A stretch of DNA of 64,000 bases from Microbacter sp. GSS18 (GTDB lineage Bacteria > Actinomycetota > Actinomycetes > Actinomycetales > Microbacteriaceae). The stretch spans positions 3,782,001 to 3,846,000 of the forward strand of contig CP119753.1 in NCBI GenBank assembly GCA_029319145.1, read 5' to 3'. Position numbers and translations under genes: made by a program. Shown here one piece after another: positions 8,040 to 15,670 of the stretch (position 1 is the stretch's first letter; every line of letters begins with the position of its first letter). A model generated the notes under the pieces. It saw only the letters and a program-made list of their open reading frames with translations. It was not told where the DNA came from and made no database searches.

Positions 8040-8231
8040 ATGGCCGAGCTGCCCGATGTTCGCTTCCTGACCGTGGCCGAGGTCGCGGAACTCATGCGCG
8101 TGTCGAAGATGACGGTCTACCGTCTCGTGCATTCCGGCGAGCTGCCGGCGGTGCGATTCGGACGCAGCTACCGCGTGCCCGAATCGGCCGTCACCGAGGC
8201 TCTGCGCAGGCCTATTGCGGATGTCGGCTAG
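8040..8231 (+). CDS. Excisionase/BldC-like HTH DNA-binding protein
   Basis: 63-residue MerR-type helix-turn-helix protein: LTVAEVAELMRVSKMTVYRLVHSGEL is the HTH and AVRFGRSYRVPESAV the wing. The second of two in-frame ATGs (8034, 8040) is chosen because GGAAGGGG sits 6 nt before it. Its downstream neighbour encodes a bS22-type ribosomal protein 82 nt away with no visible promoter between them. This pairing is widely conserved in actinobacteria, so a housekeeping rather than phage role is likely. Confidence 0.85.
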   Translation: MAELPDVRFLTVAEVAELMRVSKMTVYRLVHSGELPAVRFGRSYRVPESAVTEALRRPIADVG

Positions 8232-8313
8232 ACTGGTCCGAGGCATTTTTCGCAACTGCCCGTTCCCGGACGCGTAACACACCGTCCAGACCCCTGACTT
8301 AGCGAGGTTTTCC

Positions 8314-8412
8314 GTGGGTTCTGTCATCAAGAAGCGCCGCAAGCGCATGGCGAAGAAGAAGCACCGCAAGCTGCTTCGCAAGACTCGCCACCAGCGCCGC
8401 AACAAGAAGTAA
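8314..8412 (+). CDS. bS22-type small ribosomal subunit protein (AURKAIP1/COX24 domain)
   Basis: A 32-residue, extremely basic protein (MGSVIKKRRKRMAKKKHRKL at the start, ending RRNKK). It matches the family once annotated as AURKAIP1/COX24-domain proteins and later seen in mycobacterial 30S structures as bS22. The start is GTG 8314 with GCGAGG 6 nt upstream. A strong terminator follows 15 nt after the stop. Confidence 0.88.
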   Translation: MGSVIKKRRKRMAKKKHRKLLRKTRHQRRNKK

Positions 8413-8427
8413 GCGGCACCAGACACC

Positions 8428-8456
8428 AAGCGCCTGTCCATTTCGGACGGGCGCTT
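8428..8456 (+). terminator. Terminator after the bS22 gene
   Basis: A 12-bp stem (AAGCGCCTGTCC with GGACGGGCGCTT, one G-U pair) around the loop ATTTC. There is no long U-tract, as is common in high-GC actinobacteria. Confidence 0.75.
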
Positions 8457-8482
8457 CGTGTTCGCGGGACGGTGTCCGCTCG

Positions 8483-9676
8483 TCAGCCGTCGCCGTCGCC
8501 CCCGTCGCCGCTGCCCTCGCCGAGGTTGCCGGAGACCTCGACGACGTTGTGGGCCTGCGTGAACTGACGGTGCCGTTCCTCGGCCTCGGCCGAGCCGCTG
8601 AACATGCCCTCGTGCGGCGCGGCCTCGCGCGGACGCCTGTTCTCGTCGGCGGAGTCCATCATCACGCGCTGCACCGGCAGCGCGTAGGGTGCCTCGGACT
8701 GCACGAACTCGATCAGCTCCTCGCGCACGATGCAGCGCAGATCCCACAGCTTCCCCGAGTCGGGGGCGCTGATGAGGATGCGCACCTGGACGAGTCCACC
8801 GGTGGCATCCGTCGCCTGCACCACCTGCGTGCGACCGTCCCACAGCTCTGTCTCGCTGAGGATCTTCGCCAGCCGCTCTCGGATGCGCCCGATGGGCACG
8901 CGCCAGTCGACGTCGAGTTCGACCGTGCCCAGCACCTCGGCGCCGTTGCGCGTCCAGTTCTGGAACGGTTTCGTCGTGAAGTAGGTGCAGGGGAGCACGA
9001 GCTTGCGCTGATCCCAGATGTCGACGACGACGTAGCTGAGGGTGATCTCGCCGACGCGACCCCACTCGCCCTCGACCACCACGACGTCGTCGACGCGCAG
9101 GGCGTCGCTGAAGACCAGCTGCACGCCGGCGAACATGTTCGACAGTGTCGACTGGGCGGCCAGGCCCGCGACGATCGATGCGATCCCGGCGGACGCCAGC
9201 AGGGAAGCGCCGATCGTCTGTACGGCCGGGAAGCTCAGCAGTGCGGACGCGACGACGATGATGATGATGAGCGCGATCGCGAGGCGCCGCAGGATCATCA
9301 CCTGGGTGTGGATCTTGCGCGCGGAGCTGTTGTCCTCGACGTCGACGCGGAACCGCTGCAGCATCAGGTCGGTGCCGAACATCACCAGCGCGATCAGCAG
9401 CCACGCGAGCACGGCCATCGCGAGGATCGCGAGCATGTGGGTGACGAACGGGCGGCCCCAGTCCTCCTCGGGGTAGGCGATCGCCACGGCGACCCAGACC
9501 CCGATCATGAGCACGAACCAGCGGAACGGCCGCCGCGCGCGCCGCGCGAGCTCGTCCGGCCAGCCGTACTTCCGCGCGAAGAAGCGGATGACGTACGTGA
9601 TGACGATCATCACGGCCAGGGCGACGCCCAGGCTGATCGCCGAGACGATGATGAAACTCAGCCAGTCATCCCACAC
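8483..9676 (-). CDS. MscS-family mechanosensitive ion channel
   Basis: Small-conductance mechanosensitive channel, 397 residues, releasing solutes on hypo-osmotic shock. Helices lie near residues 6-28, 50-70 and 85-110. The pore-lining helix is in the stretch TIGASLLASAGIASIVAG followed by LAAQSTLSNMFAG. The beta domain begins QLVFSDALRVDDVVVVEGEWG, the classical MscS signature. A hydrophilic Asp/Gly-rich tail (EGSGDGGDGDG) ends the protein. The GTG at 9676 is chosen because AGGGG lies 6 nt upstream; an ATG at 9751 would run into the divergent promoter. Confidence 0.92.
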   Translation of the reverse strand: MWDDWLSFIIVSAISLGVALAVMIVITYVIRFFARKYGWPDELARRARRPFRWFVLMIGVWVAVAIAYPEEDWGRPFVTHMLAILAMAVLAWLLIALVMFGTDLMLQRFRVDVEDNSSARKIHTQVMILRRLAIALIIIIVVASALLSFPAVQTIGASLLASAGIASIVAGLAAQSTLSNMFAGVQLVFSDALRVDDVVVVEGEWGRVGEITLSYVVVDIWDQRKLVLPCTYFTTKPFQNWTRNGAEVLGTVELDVDWRVPIGRIRERLAKILSETELWDGRTQVVQATDATGGLVQVRILISAPDSGKLWDLRCIVREELIEFVQSEAPYALPVQRVMMDSADENRRPREAAPHEGMFSGSAEAEERHRQFTQAHNVVEVSGNLGEGSGDGGDGDG

Positions 9677-9756
9677 GGTGTCCCCTCTCGGTCTCTGCGG
9701 CTCAGAGGCATTGGACGCCCAAGCCTGGTCGAGGCGGGGGAGTGGATGCAAATGCC

Positions 9757-9762
9757 TAGGAT
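9757..9762 (+). promoter_or_regulatory. -10 box TAGGAT of glutaredoxin-like gene (leaderless)
   Basis: TAGGAT ends 6 nt before GTG 9769; no Shine-Dalgarno is present. Confidence 0.65.
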
Positions 9763-9768
9763 GACTCT

Positions 9769-10020
9769 GTGACGACTCTCACCTTGATCGGCAAGGACGG
9801 CTGCCACCTGTGCGACGTGGCGCGCGAGGTCATCGAGACCGTCGTGATGGATCTGCCCGAGGACGCCGTCGAGATCGAGGAGCTGTCGATCCTCGAGGAT
9901 CCGGCCCTCTACGAGCAGTGGTGGGAGAAGATCCCGGTCGTGCTCGTCGACGGCGAGCTCCACGCGCACTGGCGCGTGTCGCCCGAGAGGCTGCGTGCGG
10001 CACTGGAGGCCGCGGAATAG
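9769..10020 (+). CDS. Glutaredoxin-like thioredoxin-fold protein
   Basis: 83-residue redox protein with the active-site pattern CHLC (residues 12-15) after LTLIGKDG, the cis-Pro in EKIPVVLVDGEL, and a C-terminal helix. This is the compact glutaredoxin/DUF836 type. The substrate is unknown. It is monocistronic, with a GTG start from a leaderless promoter; the GNAT gene converges on it. Confidence 0.88.
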   Translation: MTTLTLIGKDGCHLCDVAREVIETVVMDLPEDAVEIEELSILEDPALYEQWWEKIPVVLVDGELHAHWRVSPERLRAALEAAE

Positions 10021-10042
10021 CTCGCCGACCCGCTGCGATCGC

Positions 10043-10549
10043 TCAGCGTCCGGTGCGTCCCGCCGGCTCGCCGCCGTCGATGAGCGGAAGCCACATGACG
10101 CCCAGCTCGAAGTCGGGCGCGAGGGCGACCGTGCGCTCGAGCTCGGCGCCCATCGTGGCGTAGAAGCCGATCGACATCGGATCCGACACGATCCGCATCC
10201 GGTCCCGACCGCTCGTGCGCGCACGGGCGACCGCGTGATCCCACATGCGTCGTCCGAGCCCGCCGCCGATCGCCTCGGGCTCGAGGAACATGTAGGTCAG
10301 GTCCATGCCGTCCTCGATCGGCTTCAGACCGTAGTAGCCGACGGGCGTGCCGTCGCCCGACGCGAGGACCCACGTGTCGTTGTCCCGGATGTAGGCGGCC
10401 GTGATCGCGTCCTCGGCGGTCATCCGGGCGATGAGGTCCGGGTGGTTCTCGGGATGGCCCCAATGGCCGAGGGATCTGAGCGTGAGCGCCCAGAGCGCAT
10501 CGGCTTCCGCGGGTTCGGCGGGTCGGAAGTCCAGGTCGGCGGCGGTCAT
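10043..10549 (-). CDS. GNAT-family N-acetyltransferase
   Basis: 168-residue acetyltransferase. The acetyl-CoA pyrophosphate loop is FLEPEAIGGGLGRRMWDHA (Q/RxxGxG/A type), followed by VSDPMSIGFYATMGAELE, the typical motif B. Acceptor substrate unknown. The ATG at 10549 has GGAGGAGG at ideal spacing, preferred to the upstream ATG at 10570. Confidence 0.88.
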   Translation of the reverse strand: MTAADLDFRPAEPAEADALWALTLRSLGHWGHPENHPDLIARMTAEDAITAAYIRDNDTWVLASGDGTPVGYYGLKPIEDGMDLTYMFLEPEAIGGGLGRRMWDHAVARARTSGRDRMRIVSDPMSIGFYATMGAELERTVALAPDFELGVMWLPLIDGGEPAGRTGR

Positions 10550-10582
10550 GGTGTCCTCCTCCGCCGACACCCTAGCGACCGG

Positions 10583-11926
10583 TCAGGGCGCGAGGCGAGT
10601 GGGTCCCCGGAACAGGTACGTGACCTCGCGGATCGACGACTCGCCCAGCAGAAGCATCAGCAGGCGCGCGAGGCCCATGCCGAAGCCGCCGTGCGGCGCG
10701 ACGCCGAAGCGGAAGAAGTCGAGGTAGTGCTCGAGCCCCTCGAGCTCGAGGCCCTTCTCCTTCGCCTGCGCCTCGAGCACCTCGATGCGGTGCTCGCGCT
10801 GCGCGCCGGTGGTGATCTCGGTGCCGCGGTAGAGCAGGTCGTAGCTCTTGGTCATCCCGGTCTCGGCGTTGCGCATGTGATAGAACGGCCGGATCTCGGG
10901 GTGGTAGTCCGTGATGAACACGAAGTCGTGCCCGTAGGTCTCCTTGACGTGCGCGCAGATCTGGCGCTCGCCCTCGGGGTCGAGGTCGCCGTCCGTGCGG
11001 GGGATCTTGTAGCCGCGCGCCTCGACGATCTCGTGGGCCTCGGCCAGCGGGATGCGCGGGAACGGCAGGGCGGGCACCTCGACGGTGAGCCCGAACAGCT
11101 CTTCGATCTCGTCGCCGTGCTTCTCCTTGACGGCGGCGACGGCCGTGGCCAGGAGCTCCTCCTGCATGGCCGCGACATCCTCGTGCGAGTCGATCCAGCT
11201 GATCTCGGCGTCGATCGAGGTGAACTCCGTCGCGTGACGGCTCGTGAACGACGGGTCAGCGCGGAAGGCGTCGGCGATCTCGAACACCTTGCCGAAGCCG
11301 GCGGCCTGGGCCATCTGCTTGAAGTGCTGCGGACTCTGCGCCAGGTAGGCCGTCTGGTCGCCGAAGTACTCGAGCTGGAACAGTTCGGCACGCGACTCCG
11401 ACGGGCTCGACATGAGCTTGGGCGTGTGGATCTCGATGTAGTCGCGCTCGACCCAGTAGGTGCGCATCGCGTGCTCGAGCGTCGTCTGCACGCGGAAGAT
11501 CAGGTTGTTGCGGCGCTGGCGCAGGTCCAGGAAGCGCCAGTCCATGCGCTTGTCCATGTGGCTGTCGGCCGCGATGGGCGTCTCGGGGAGCGCCTCGGCG
11601 GCGACGTCGAGCGACCCGATCTTGATCTCGACCCCGCCGAGCTTGACGCGCTCGTCGTGCTTGAGCGCACCGTGCACGGTCAGGAATGTGCCGTGCGTCA
11701 TCGCCGAGATGGTCTCGGTGAGCGCCAGGGCCGCGCGCTGCTCGTCGGTGGCGTCGTCGCCGACCTCGCGGGTCGCGGGGTTGACCAGCTGGACGGCGCC
11801 GGTCTCGTCCCGCAGGATGACGAACTGCACCTTCTTCTGATCGCGGACCGTCTCGACCCATCCGGAGACGGAGACCGGACCGTCGGCGAGACCCTGCAGC
11901 TGGTTGACGAGGACGCGTTCACTCAC
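10583..11926 (-). CDS. aspS: Archaeal-type (non-discriminating) aspartyl-tRNA synthetase
   Basis: Charges tRNA-Asp, and in this clade probably also tRNA-Asn, with aspartate; Asp-tRNA-Asn would then be amidated by GatCAB. At 447 residues it lacks the GAD insertion of the roughly 590-residue bacterial enzyme and matches the archaeal/eukaryotic form. The OB-fold anticodon-binding domain is at residues 1-110 (VSVSGWVETVRDQKKVQFV). Class II motif 2 lies around FEIADAFRADPSFTSRH and motif 3 is GGFGMGLARLLMLLLG. The start is GTG 11926 behind a TAGACT -10 box with 8-nt spacing. It is the only essential translation enzyme in this part of the window. Confidence 0.95.
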   Translation of the reverse strand: MSERVLVNQLQGLADGPVSVSGWVETVRDQKKVQFVILRDETGAVQLVNPATREVGDDATDEQRAALALTETISAMTHGTFLTVHGALKHDERVKLGGVEIKIGSLDVAAEALPETPIAADSHMDKRMDWRFLDLRQRRNNLIFRVQTTLEHAMRTYWVERDYIEIHTPKLMSSPSESRAELFQLEYFGDQTAYLAQSPQHFKQMAQAAGFGKVFEIADAFRADPSFTSRHATEFTSIDAEISWIDSHEDVAAMQEELLATAVAAVKEKHGDEIEELFGLTVEVPALPFPRIPLAEAHEIVEARGYKIPRTDGDLDPEGERQICAHVKETYGHDFVFITDYHPEIRPFYHMRNAETGMTKSYDLLYRGTEITTGAQREHRIEVLEAQAKEKGLELEGLEHYLDFFRFGVAPHGGFGMGLARLLMLLLGESSIREVTYLFRGPTRLAP

Positions 11927-11934
11927 GGGGGACT

Positions 11935-11940
11935 AGTCTA
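11935..11940 (-). promoter_or_regulatory. -10 box TAGACT of aspS
   Basis: TAGACT on the minus strand, 8 nt before GTG 11926; a very short or absent leader is implied. Confidence 0.5.
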
Positions 11941-12010
11941 CGTGGCCCGCAAACGCCTTCCGGCACGCCGAGGCTCCCCGGCATCGGCCGCAGGCAGAAA
12001 CGCCGGTGTG

Positions 12011-12090
12011 CAGAACTCCACGGATCCGAGCCTGTGCGCGGCGCTGCGGGCGCTGAGGCGACGGCTCGGCGGGGGATCCGTGGAGTTCTG
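12011..12090. repeat. Long intergenic inverted repeat (REP-like)
   Basis: A 17-bp arm (CAGAACTCCACGGATCC, 12011-12027) is perfectly repeated in inverse at 12074-12090. The arms are 46 nt apart, and a nested GAGCC/GGCTC pair extends the stem. It sits between two divergent promoters, so it is not a terminator for either gene. Confidence 0.75.
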
Positions 12091-12152
12091 TGCACGGGGC
12101 CGCGGCCGTCCCGGCGCAGGGGCGCCGCACCGGCCGCACAGCCTCCACCGCG

Positions 12153-12158
12153 TACCCT
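12153..12158 (+). promoter_or_regulatory. -10-like TACCCT of DUF368 gene
   Basis: TACCCT ends 7 nt before ATG 12166, the spacing seen at other leaderless genes, though the hexamer is a weak match. Confidence 0.4.
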
Positions 12159-12165
12159 CGGAGTC

Positions 12166-13506
12166 ATGACGACGCCCGCCACGACGCCGCCTCGCACGTC
12201 CGCCACCCTGCTGCGCGCGATTCCGACGTTCCTGCTCAACGCTCTCCGCGGCGCGCTGATCGGCATGGCCGAGCTGCTGCCGGGCATCTCCGGCGGCACG
12301 ATCGCGCTGATCACGGGCGTCTACGAGCGGCTCATCGACTCGGCGTCGGCGGTCGTGTCGGCGTTCAAGCGGCTGCTTTTCGGCCCCGATCGCCGGGCCG
12401 GCTTCGGCGAGGAGATCCGCCGCGTCGAGTGGATGCTGATCGTCCCGGTGATCGTCGGCATGGGGGCGATGGTCCTCACCCTCGCGGGCATGATCGAGTC
12501 GCTGGTCTCCGACAACGCCGAGATGGCGCGCGGACTGTTCTTCGGTCTGGTCGCGGCGAGCATCATGGTCCCGCTGCAGCTCATCCCGCGGGCCCGCCGC
12601 AGTGTGGGCGCGCGCGTGGGCGGCGCCGTCGTGTTCGTGATCGCCGCCGTCGCCGCATTCTTCTCGGTGGAGTTCGCCGCGGGTGCGATCGAGGTGGAGC
12701 CGCCGCTGTGGGTCGTGTTCTTCGCGGCGATGGTCGCGGTGTGCGCGCTCGTGCTGCCGGGTGTCTCGGGCTCGTTCTTCCTGCTGGCGATCGGCCTGTA
12801 CTCGCCGACCCTCATCGCCGTCGACGAACGGGATCTCGCCTACCTGGGGGTCTTCGCGGCTGGAGCCCTCGTGGGCCTGGTCACGATCGTCCGGGTCATG
12901 AAGTGGATGCTCGACCACCACCGCCGGCTCACGCTGATCGCGATGGCGGGTCTGATGCTCGGATCGCTGCGCGCCCTGTGGCCGTGGCAGACGCTGCCGG
13001 CCGGAGAGGATCACGGCGTGGGCACGCTCACCGCACCGTACGACCCGATCTCCGGGCCCGTCGTCATGGCCGTCGTCGGCGCGGCGCTCGTCGTCGGGCT
13101 CGTCGCCGTCGAGCGGCGACTGCAGCGCCAGGGCGCTCCCATCCACGTGATCGCCGAGGACCCCGCGCCGTTCGGCGAGGATGCGCAGCCGGCAGCCCCT
13201 GCCCCTCTGGCGGAGGCCGCGGGCGCCTCCGCCCTTCCGGCGGAGGCCGCGGACGCCCCTGCCCCTCTGGCGGAGGTCGCGGACGCCCCTGCCCCTCGGG
13301 CGGAGGCCGCGGACGCCCCTGCCCCTCCGGCGGAGGCCGCAGACGCCCCTGCCCCTCGCGCGGACGCCCCTGCCTTTCCGGCGGAGGCCGCAGACGCCCC
13401 CGCCCCTCCGGCGGCTCGCGAACCCGAGCAGCCCGCCGACCCGGCGAAACCGACCACGCGGGCCGAGCTGCGACGCTCAGCCCGAGCACAGAACCCGCGC
13501 ACGTAG
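12166..13506 (+). CDS. DUF368 family, PopT-like undecaprenyl-phosphate translocase
   Basis: Polytopic membrane protein of 446 residues. Other DUF368 members (PopT) recycle the lipid carrier undecaprenyl phosphate across the membrane; this role is inferred from the family. The two conserved family motifs are present: GMAELLPGISGGTIALITG (about residues 28-46) and ALVLPGVSGSFFLLAIGLY (about 195-213). About eight hydrophobic segments end near residue 320. The last 100 or so residues are a cytoplasmic low-complexity tail of 10-residue repeats (type DAPAPLAEAA) encoded by 30-bp tandem repeats, absent from a typical DUF368 protein. The stop codon is shared with the -10 box of the next gene. Confidence 0.88.
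   Translation: MTTPATTPPRTSATLLRAIPTFLLNALRGALIGMAELLPGISGGTIALITGVYERLIDSASAVVSAFKRLLFGPDRRAGFGEEIRRVEWMLIVPVIVGMGAMVLTLAGMIESLVSDNAEMARGLFFGLVAASIMVPLQLIPRARRSVGARVGGAVVFVIAAVAAFFSVEFAAGAIEVEPPLWVVFFAAMVAVCALVLPGVSGSFFLLAIGLYSPTLIAVDERDLAYLGVFAAGALVGLVTIVRVMKWMLDHHRRLTLIAMAGLMLGSLRALWPWQTLPAGEDHGVGTLTAPYDPISGPVVMAVVGAALVVGLVAVERRLQRQGAPIHVIAEDPAPFGEDAQPAAPAPLAEAAGASALPAEAADAPAPLAEVADAPAPRAEAADAPAPPAEAADAPAPRADAPAFPAEAADAPAPPAAREPEQPADPAKPTTRAELRRSARAQNPRT
13195..13415 (+). repeat. 30-bp in-frame tandem repeats in the DUF368 tail
   Basis: About seven imperfect copies of a 30-bp unit (pattern GACGCCCCTGCCCCTCTGGC then GGAGGCCGCG), including one shortened copy near 13350-13368. All stay in frame and encode Ala/Pro/Asp-rich decapeptides. 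Confidence 0.85.
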
Positions 13507-13509
13507 ACT
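13504..13509 (+). promoter_or_regulatory. -10 box TAGACT of histidine phosphatase gene
   Basis: TAGACT ends 6 nt before GTG 13516, and its first three bases are the TAG stop of the DUF368 gene. Confidence 0.65.
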
Positions 13510-13515
13510 GTTCGG

Positions 13516-14145
13516 GTGCCCGCCGATCGCCTTCATCTCGTTCGCCACGGCGAGGTGCACAACCCCGAGCGCGTGCTGTACGGACGCCTCCCCGGCTACC
13601 GGCTGAGCGAGGACGGCCGCCGCATGGCGCGCCAGGCCGCCGACTACGTCCAGTCGCTCGAGCGCCCGGTGAGTGCCCTCGTGTGCTCGCCCCTGCAGCG
13701 GACGCAGGAGTCGGCCGAGCCCTTCACCGAACTGTTCGGCCTCGAGCCCCGCATCGACGAGCGCGTCATCGAGCCCACCAACGTCTTCGAGGGGCGCCGC
13801 ATGAAGCGCGCGCTCATGAACCCGTGGAACTGGCGGCACCTGCGCCGCCCCTCGCGGCCCAGCTGGGGCGAGCCGTACGCCGCGGTGATCGCGCGCATGG
13901 ACGCCGCGATGTCCGAAGCGTGGGACTCCGTGCCCTCGGGTGACGTCGTCATCGTGTCGCACCAGCTGCCGATCTGGATTACCCATCTCGCGGTGGCGGG
14001 TCTGCCCGGCAAGCACGATCCCCGCCACCGCCGCTGTGCGCTGTCGAGCGTGACCAGCTTCGAGCGGGTCGACGGCGGGTGGCGCGAATACGGTTACGCC
14101 GAGCCGGCCACGACGACCGGCTCCATCGATGTCGGAGCAGTATGA
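13516..14145 (+). CDS. Histidine phosphatase family protein
   Basis: Phosphoglycerate-mutase-like phosphatase of 209 residues. The catalytic LVRHGEV (phospho-His in RHG, residues 9-11) opens the fold; the second histidine is in VIVSHQLPIW. Natural substrate unknown. It is the first gene of the cytochrome c maturation cluster: its stop overlaps the ATG of the TlpA-like gene (ATGA), so it is translated with it. The position suggests co-expression rather than a proven role in cytochrome c assembly. Confidence 0.88.
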   Translation: MPADRLHLVRHGEVHNPERVLYGRLPGYRLSEDGRRMARQAADYVQSLERPVSALVCSPLQRTQESAEPFTELFGLEPRIDERVIEPTNVFEGRRMKRALMNPWNWRHLRRPSRPSWGEPYAAVIARMDAAMSEAWDSVPSGDVVIVSHQLPIWITHLAVAGLPGKHDPRHRRCALSSVTSFERVDGGWREYGYAEPATTTGSIDVGAV

Positions 14146-14759
14146 CGTTCCTCGCCCGCCGCGGCCGCGCCGCCGCATCCGCTCTCGCCGCTCTGACCCT
14201 CACCGCGGTCATCGCCGGCTGCTCGGCCGACCCGCTCGCCGAGCAGTACCGCGCCGGTGACAACAAGGGCTTCATCGCCGCCGACGGCTTCCGCGTGGTC
14301 GAGGTCCCGGAGGATGAGCGCGGCGAGCCGGTCGAGTTCAGCGGAGTCCTCGACACCGGCGACGCCGTGTCGAGCGACGAGTACGCCGGCGACGTCGTGG
14401 TGGTGAACTTCTGGTACGCCGCGTGCGCGCCGTGCCGCGTCGAGGCGCCCGAGCTCGCCGCCGCCGCCGCGGAGTTCGCCGACGAGCAGGTGTCCTTCCT
14501 CGGCGTGAACATCTACGACGGCGCCGACGCCTCGCTCGCGTTCGCCGAGACCTACGGCATCGAGTACCCCAGCGCGCTGGCGACCGAGGACGGCTCGATC
14601 AAGCTCGCCTTCGCCGACGTCACGCCGCTGAACGCCGTGCCGACCACGGTCGTGCTCGACGCCGAGGGCCGGGTCGCGGCGCGCTTCATCGGTGCCGTGA
14701 CCGGCGAGTCGTACTCGATCCTCACGACCGTCGTGGACGATCTGCTGGACGAGTCGTGA
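14142..14759 (+). CDS. TlpA/ResA-like thiol-disulfide lipoprotein
   Basis: Extracytoplasmic, membrane-anchored thioredoxin, 205 residues, expected to keep apocytochrome c haem-site cysteines reduced. The signal sequence ends in the lipobox VIAGC (Cys27 or nearby). The redox motif is CAPC in NFWYAACAPCRVEAPEL, and the cis-Pro is in LNAVPTTVVLD. The start overlaps the previous stop and its own stop overlaps the ccdA start (GTGA), so the unit is translationally coupled. ResA, CcdA, ResB and CcsB together form system II cytochrome c maturation. Confidence 0.92.
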   Translation: MTFLARRGRAAASALAALTLTAVIAGCSADPLAEQYRAGDNKGFIAADGFRVVEVPEDERGEPVEFSGVLDTGDAVSSDEYAGDVVVVNFWYAACAPCRVEAPELAAAAAEFADEQVSFLGVNIYDGADASLAFAETYGIEYPSALATEDGSIKLAFADVTPLNAVPTTVVLDAEGRVAARFIGAVTGESYSILTTVVDDLLDES

Positions 14760-15670
14760 ACCCGGTCGACGCCGTCGCGGGCGGATCCCTGCTGATCGCG
14801 ATCCCCATCGCGATCCTCGCCGGGCTCATCTCGTTCCTGTCGCCGTGCGTGCTGCCCCTCGTCCCGGGCTATCTCGGCTTCATCGGGGGAGCGGTCGCCC
14901 CGCGGCCGGTGCCGGCGGGCGCGGTATCCGCGATTCGGACGAGCGCGCGCACCTCGCAGTCCGAGAGTCGGACGAACCCCCAGAGTCCGGATGCGGCGGC
15001 CGACGGCATCCGGGACGGCGCTGATCCTCCGAATCCCGGACCGCGGGAGCACGGGGACGCGACGCTCGCCCGGGCGGAGGCCCCGGCTCCCACGCGCGGC
15101 CGGCTGCTGCTGGGCGTGGTGCTGTTCATCGCGGGCTTCACGGCGGTCTTCATGGCGGTCGCGATGCTCGGGGGCACCCTGGGCCGGTTCCTGCTGCAGT
15201 ACGCCGACCCGATCACGCGCGTGCTCGGTGTCGTCATCATCGCCCTCGGCCTGGTGTTCATCGGGGTCTTCGGCGTCGCGCAGCGCACCGTGCGCCCGCA
15301 GGTGCGCCAGCGCGCCGGGCTGATCGGCGCGCCGCTGCTGGGCGTCGCGCTCGGCATCGGCTGGACGCCGTGCATCGGACCGACCCTGGCCGTCATCCTC
15401 GGGATGTCCTTCGACCAGGCCTCGGCCGGCCGCGGCGCCCTGCTGGGCCTGGCGTACTCGCTCGGCCTCGGCATCCCGTTCATCCTCATCACGCTCGGCT
15501 TCGGCTGGGCGACCCGCTCGGTCGGGTTCCTGCGCCGCCACATCCGCCTGGTCAACCTCATCGGCGGCGCCCTGCTGATCGCGCTCGGCGTGCTGATGGT
15601 CACGGGCGTGTGGACGGCGATCATGTCGCAGCTGCAGGGGGTGTTCGCCAGTGTCCCGCTCCCGCTCTGA
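14756..15670 (+). CDS. ccdA: CcdA cytochrome c biogenesis protein (thiol reductant conduit)
   Basis: Membrane protein of 304 residues passing reductant from cytoplasmic thioredoxin to the TlpA-like partner. The two conserved cysteine motifs are FLSPCVLPLVPGYLGFIGG (helix 1) and GWTPCIGPTLAVILG (helix 4 region). About six helices are seen. Unusually, the loop between helices 1 and 2 (about residues 46-113) is some 50 residues longer than expected and encodes polar, low-complexity sequence. Its DNA contains a copy of the REP-like element found near 51.6 and 53.9 kb. GTG start; overlaps resB by 20 nt. Confidence 0.93.
   Translation: MNPVDAVAGGSLLIAIPIAILAGLISFLSPCVLPLVPGYLGFIGGAVAPRPVPAGAVSAIRTSARTSQSESRTNPQSPDAAADGIRDGADPPNPGPREHGDATLARAEAPAPTRGRLLLGVVLFIAGFTAVFMAVAMLGGTLGRFLLQYADPITRVLGVVIIALGLVFIGVFGVAQRTVRPQVRQRAGLIGAPLLGVALGIGWTPCIGPTLAVILGMSFDQASAGRGALLGLAYSLGLGIPFILITLGFGWATRSVGFLRRHIRLVNLIGGALLIALGVLMVTGVWTAIMSQLQGVFASVPLPL
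14962..14993 (+). repeat. REP-like element inside ccdA
   Basis: CGAGAGTCGGA, 15 nt, CGGATG. The same spaced pattern occurs at 51579-51614 and 53868-53905, both intergenic. Further partial copies (ATTCGGACGAG, GATCCTCCGAATCCC) lie within 100 bp. Confidence 0.55.

Noticed and set aside
13195..13415. Tandem repeats as a CRISPR array
   Set aside because: Units are contiguous without spacers, in frame with the DUF368 protein, and no cas gene is nearby.
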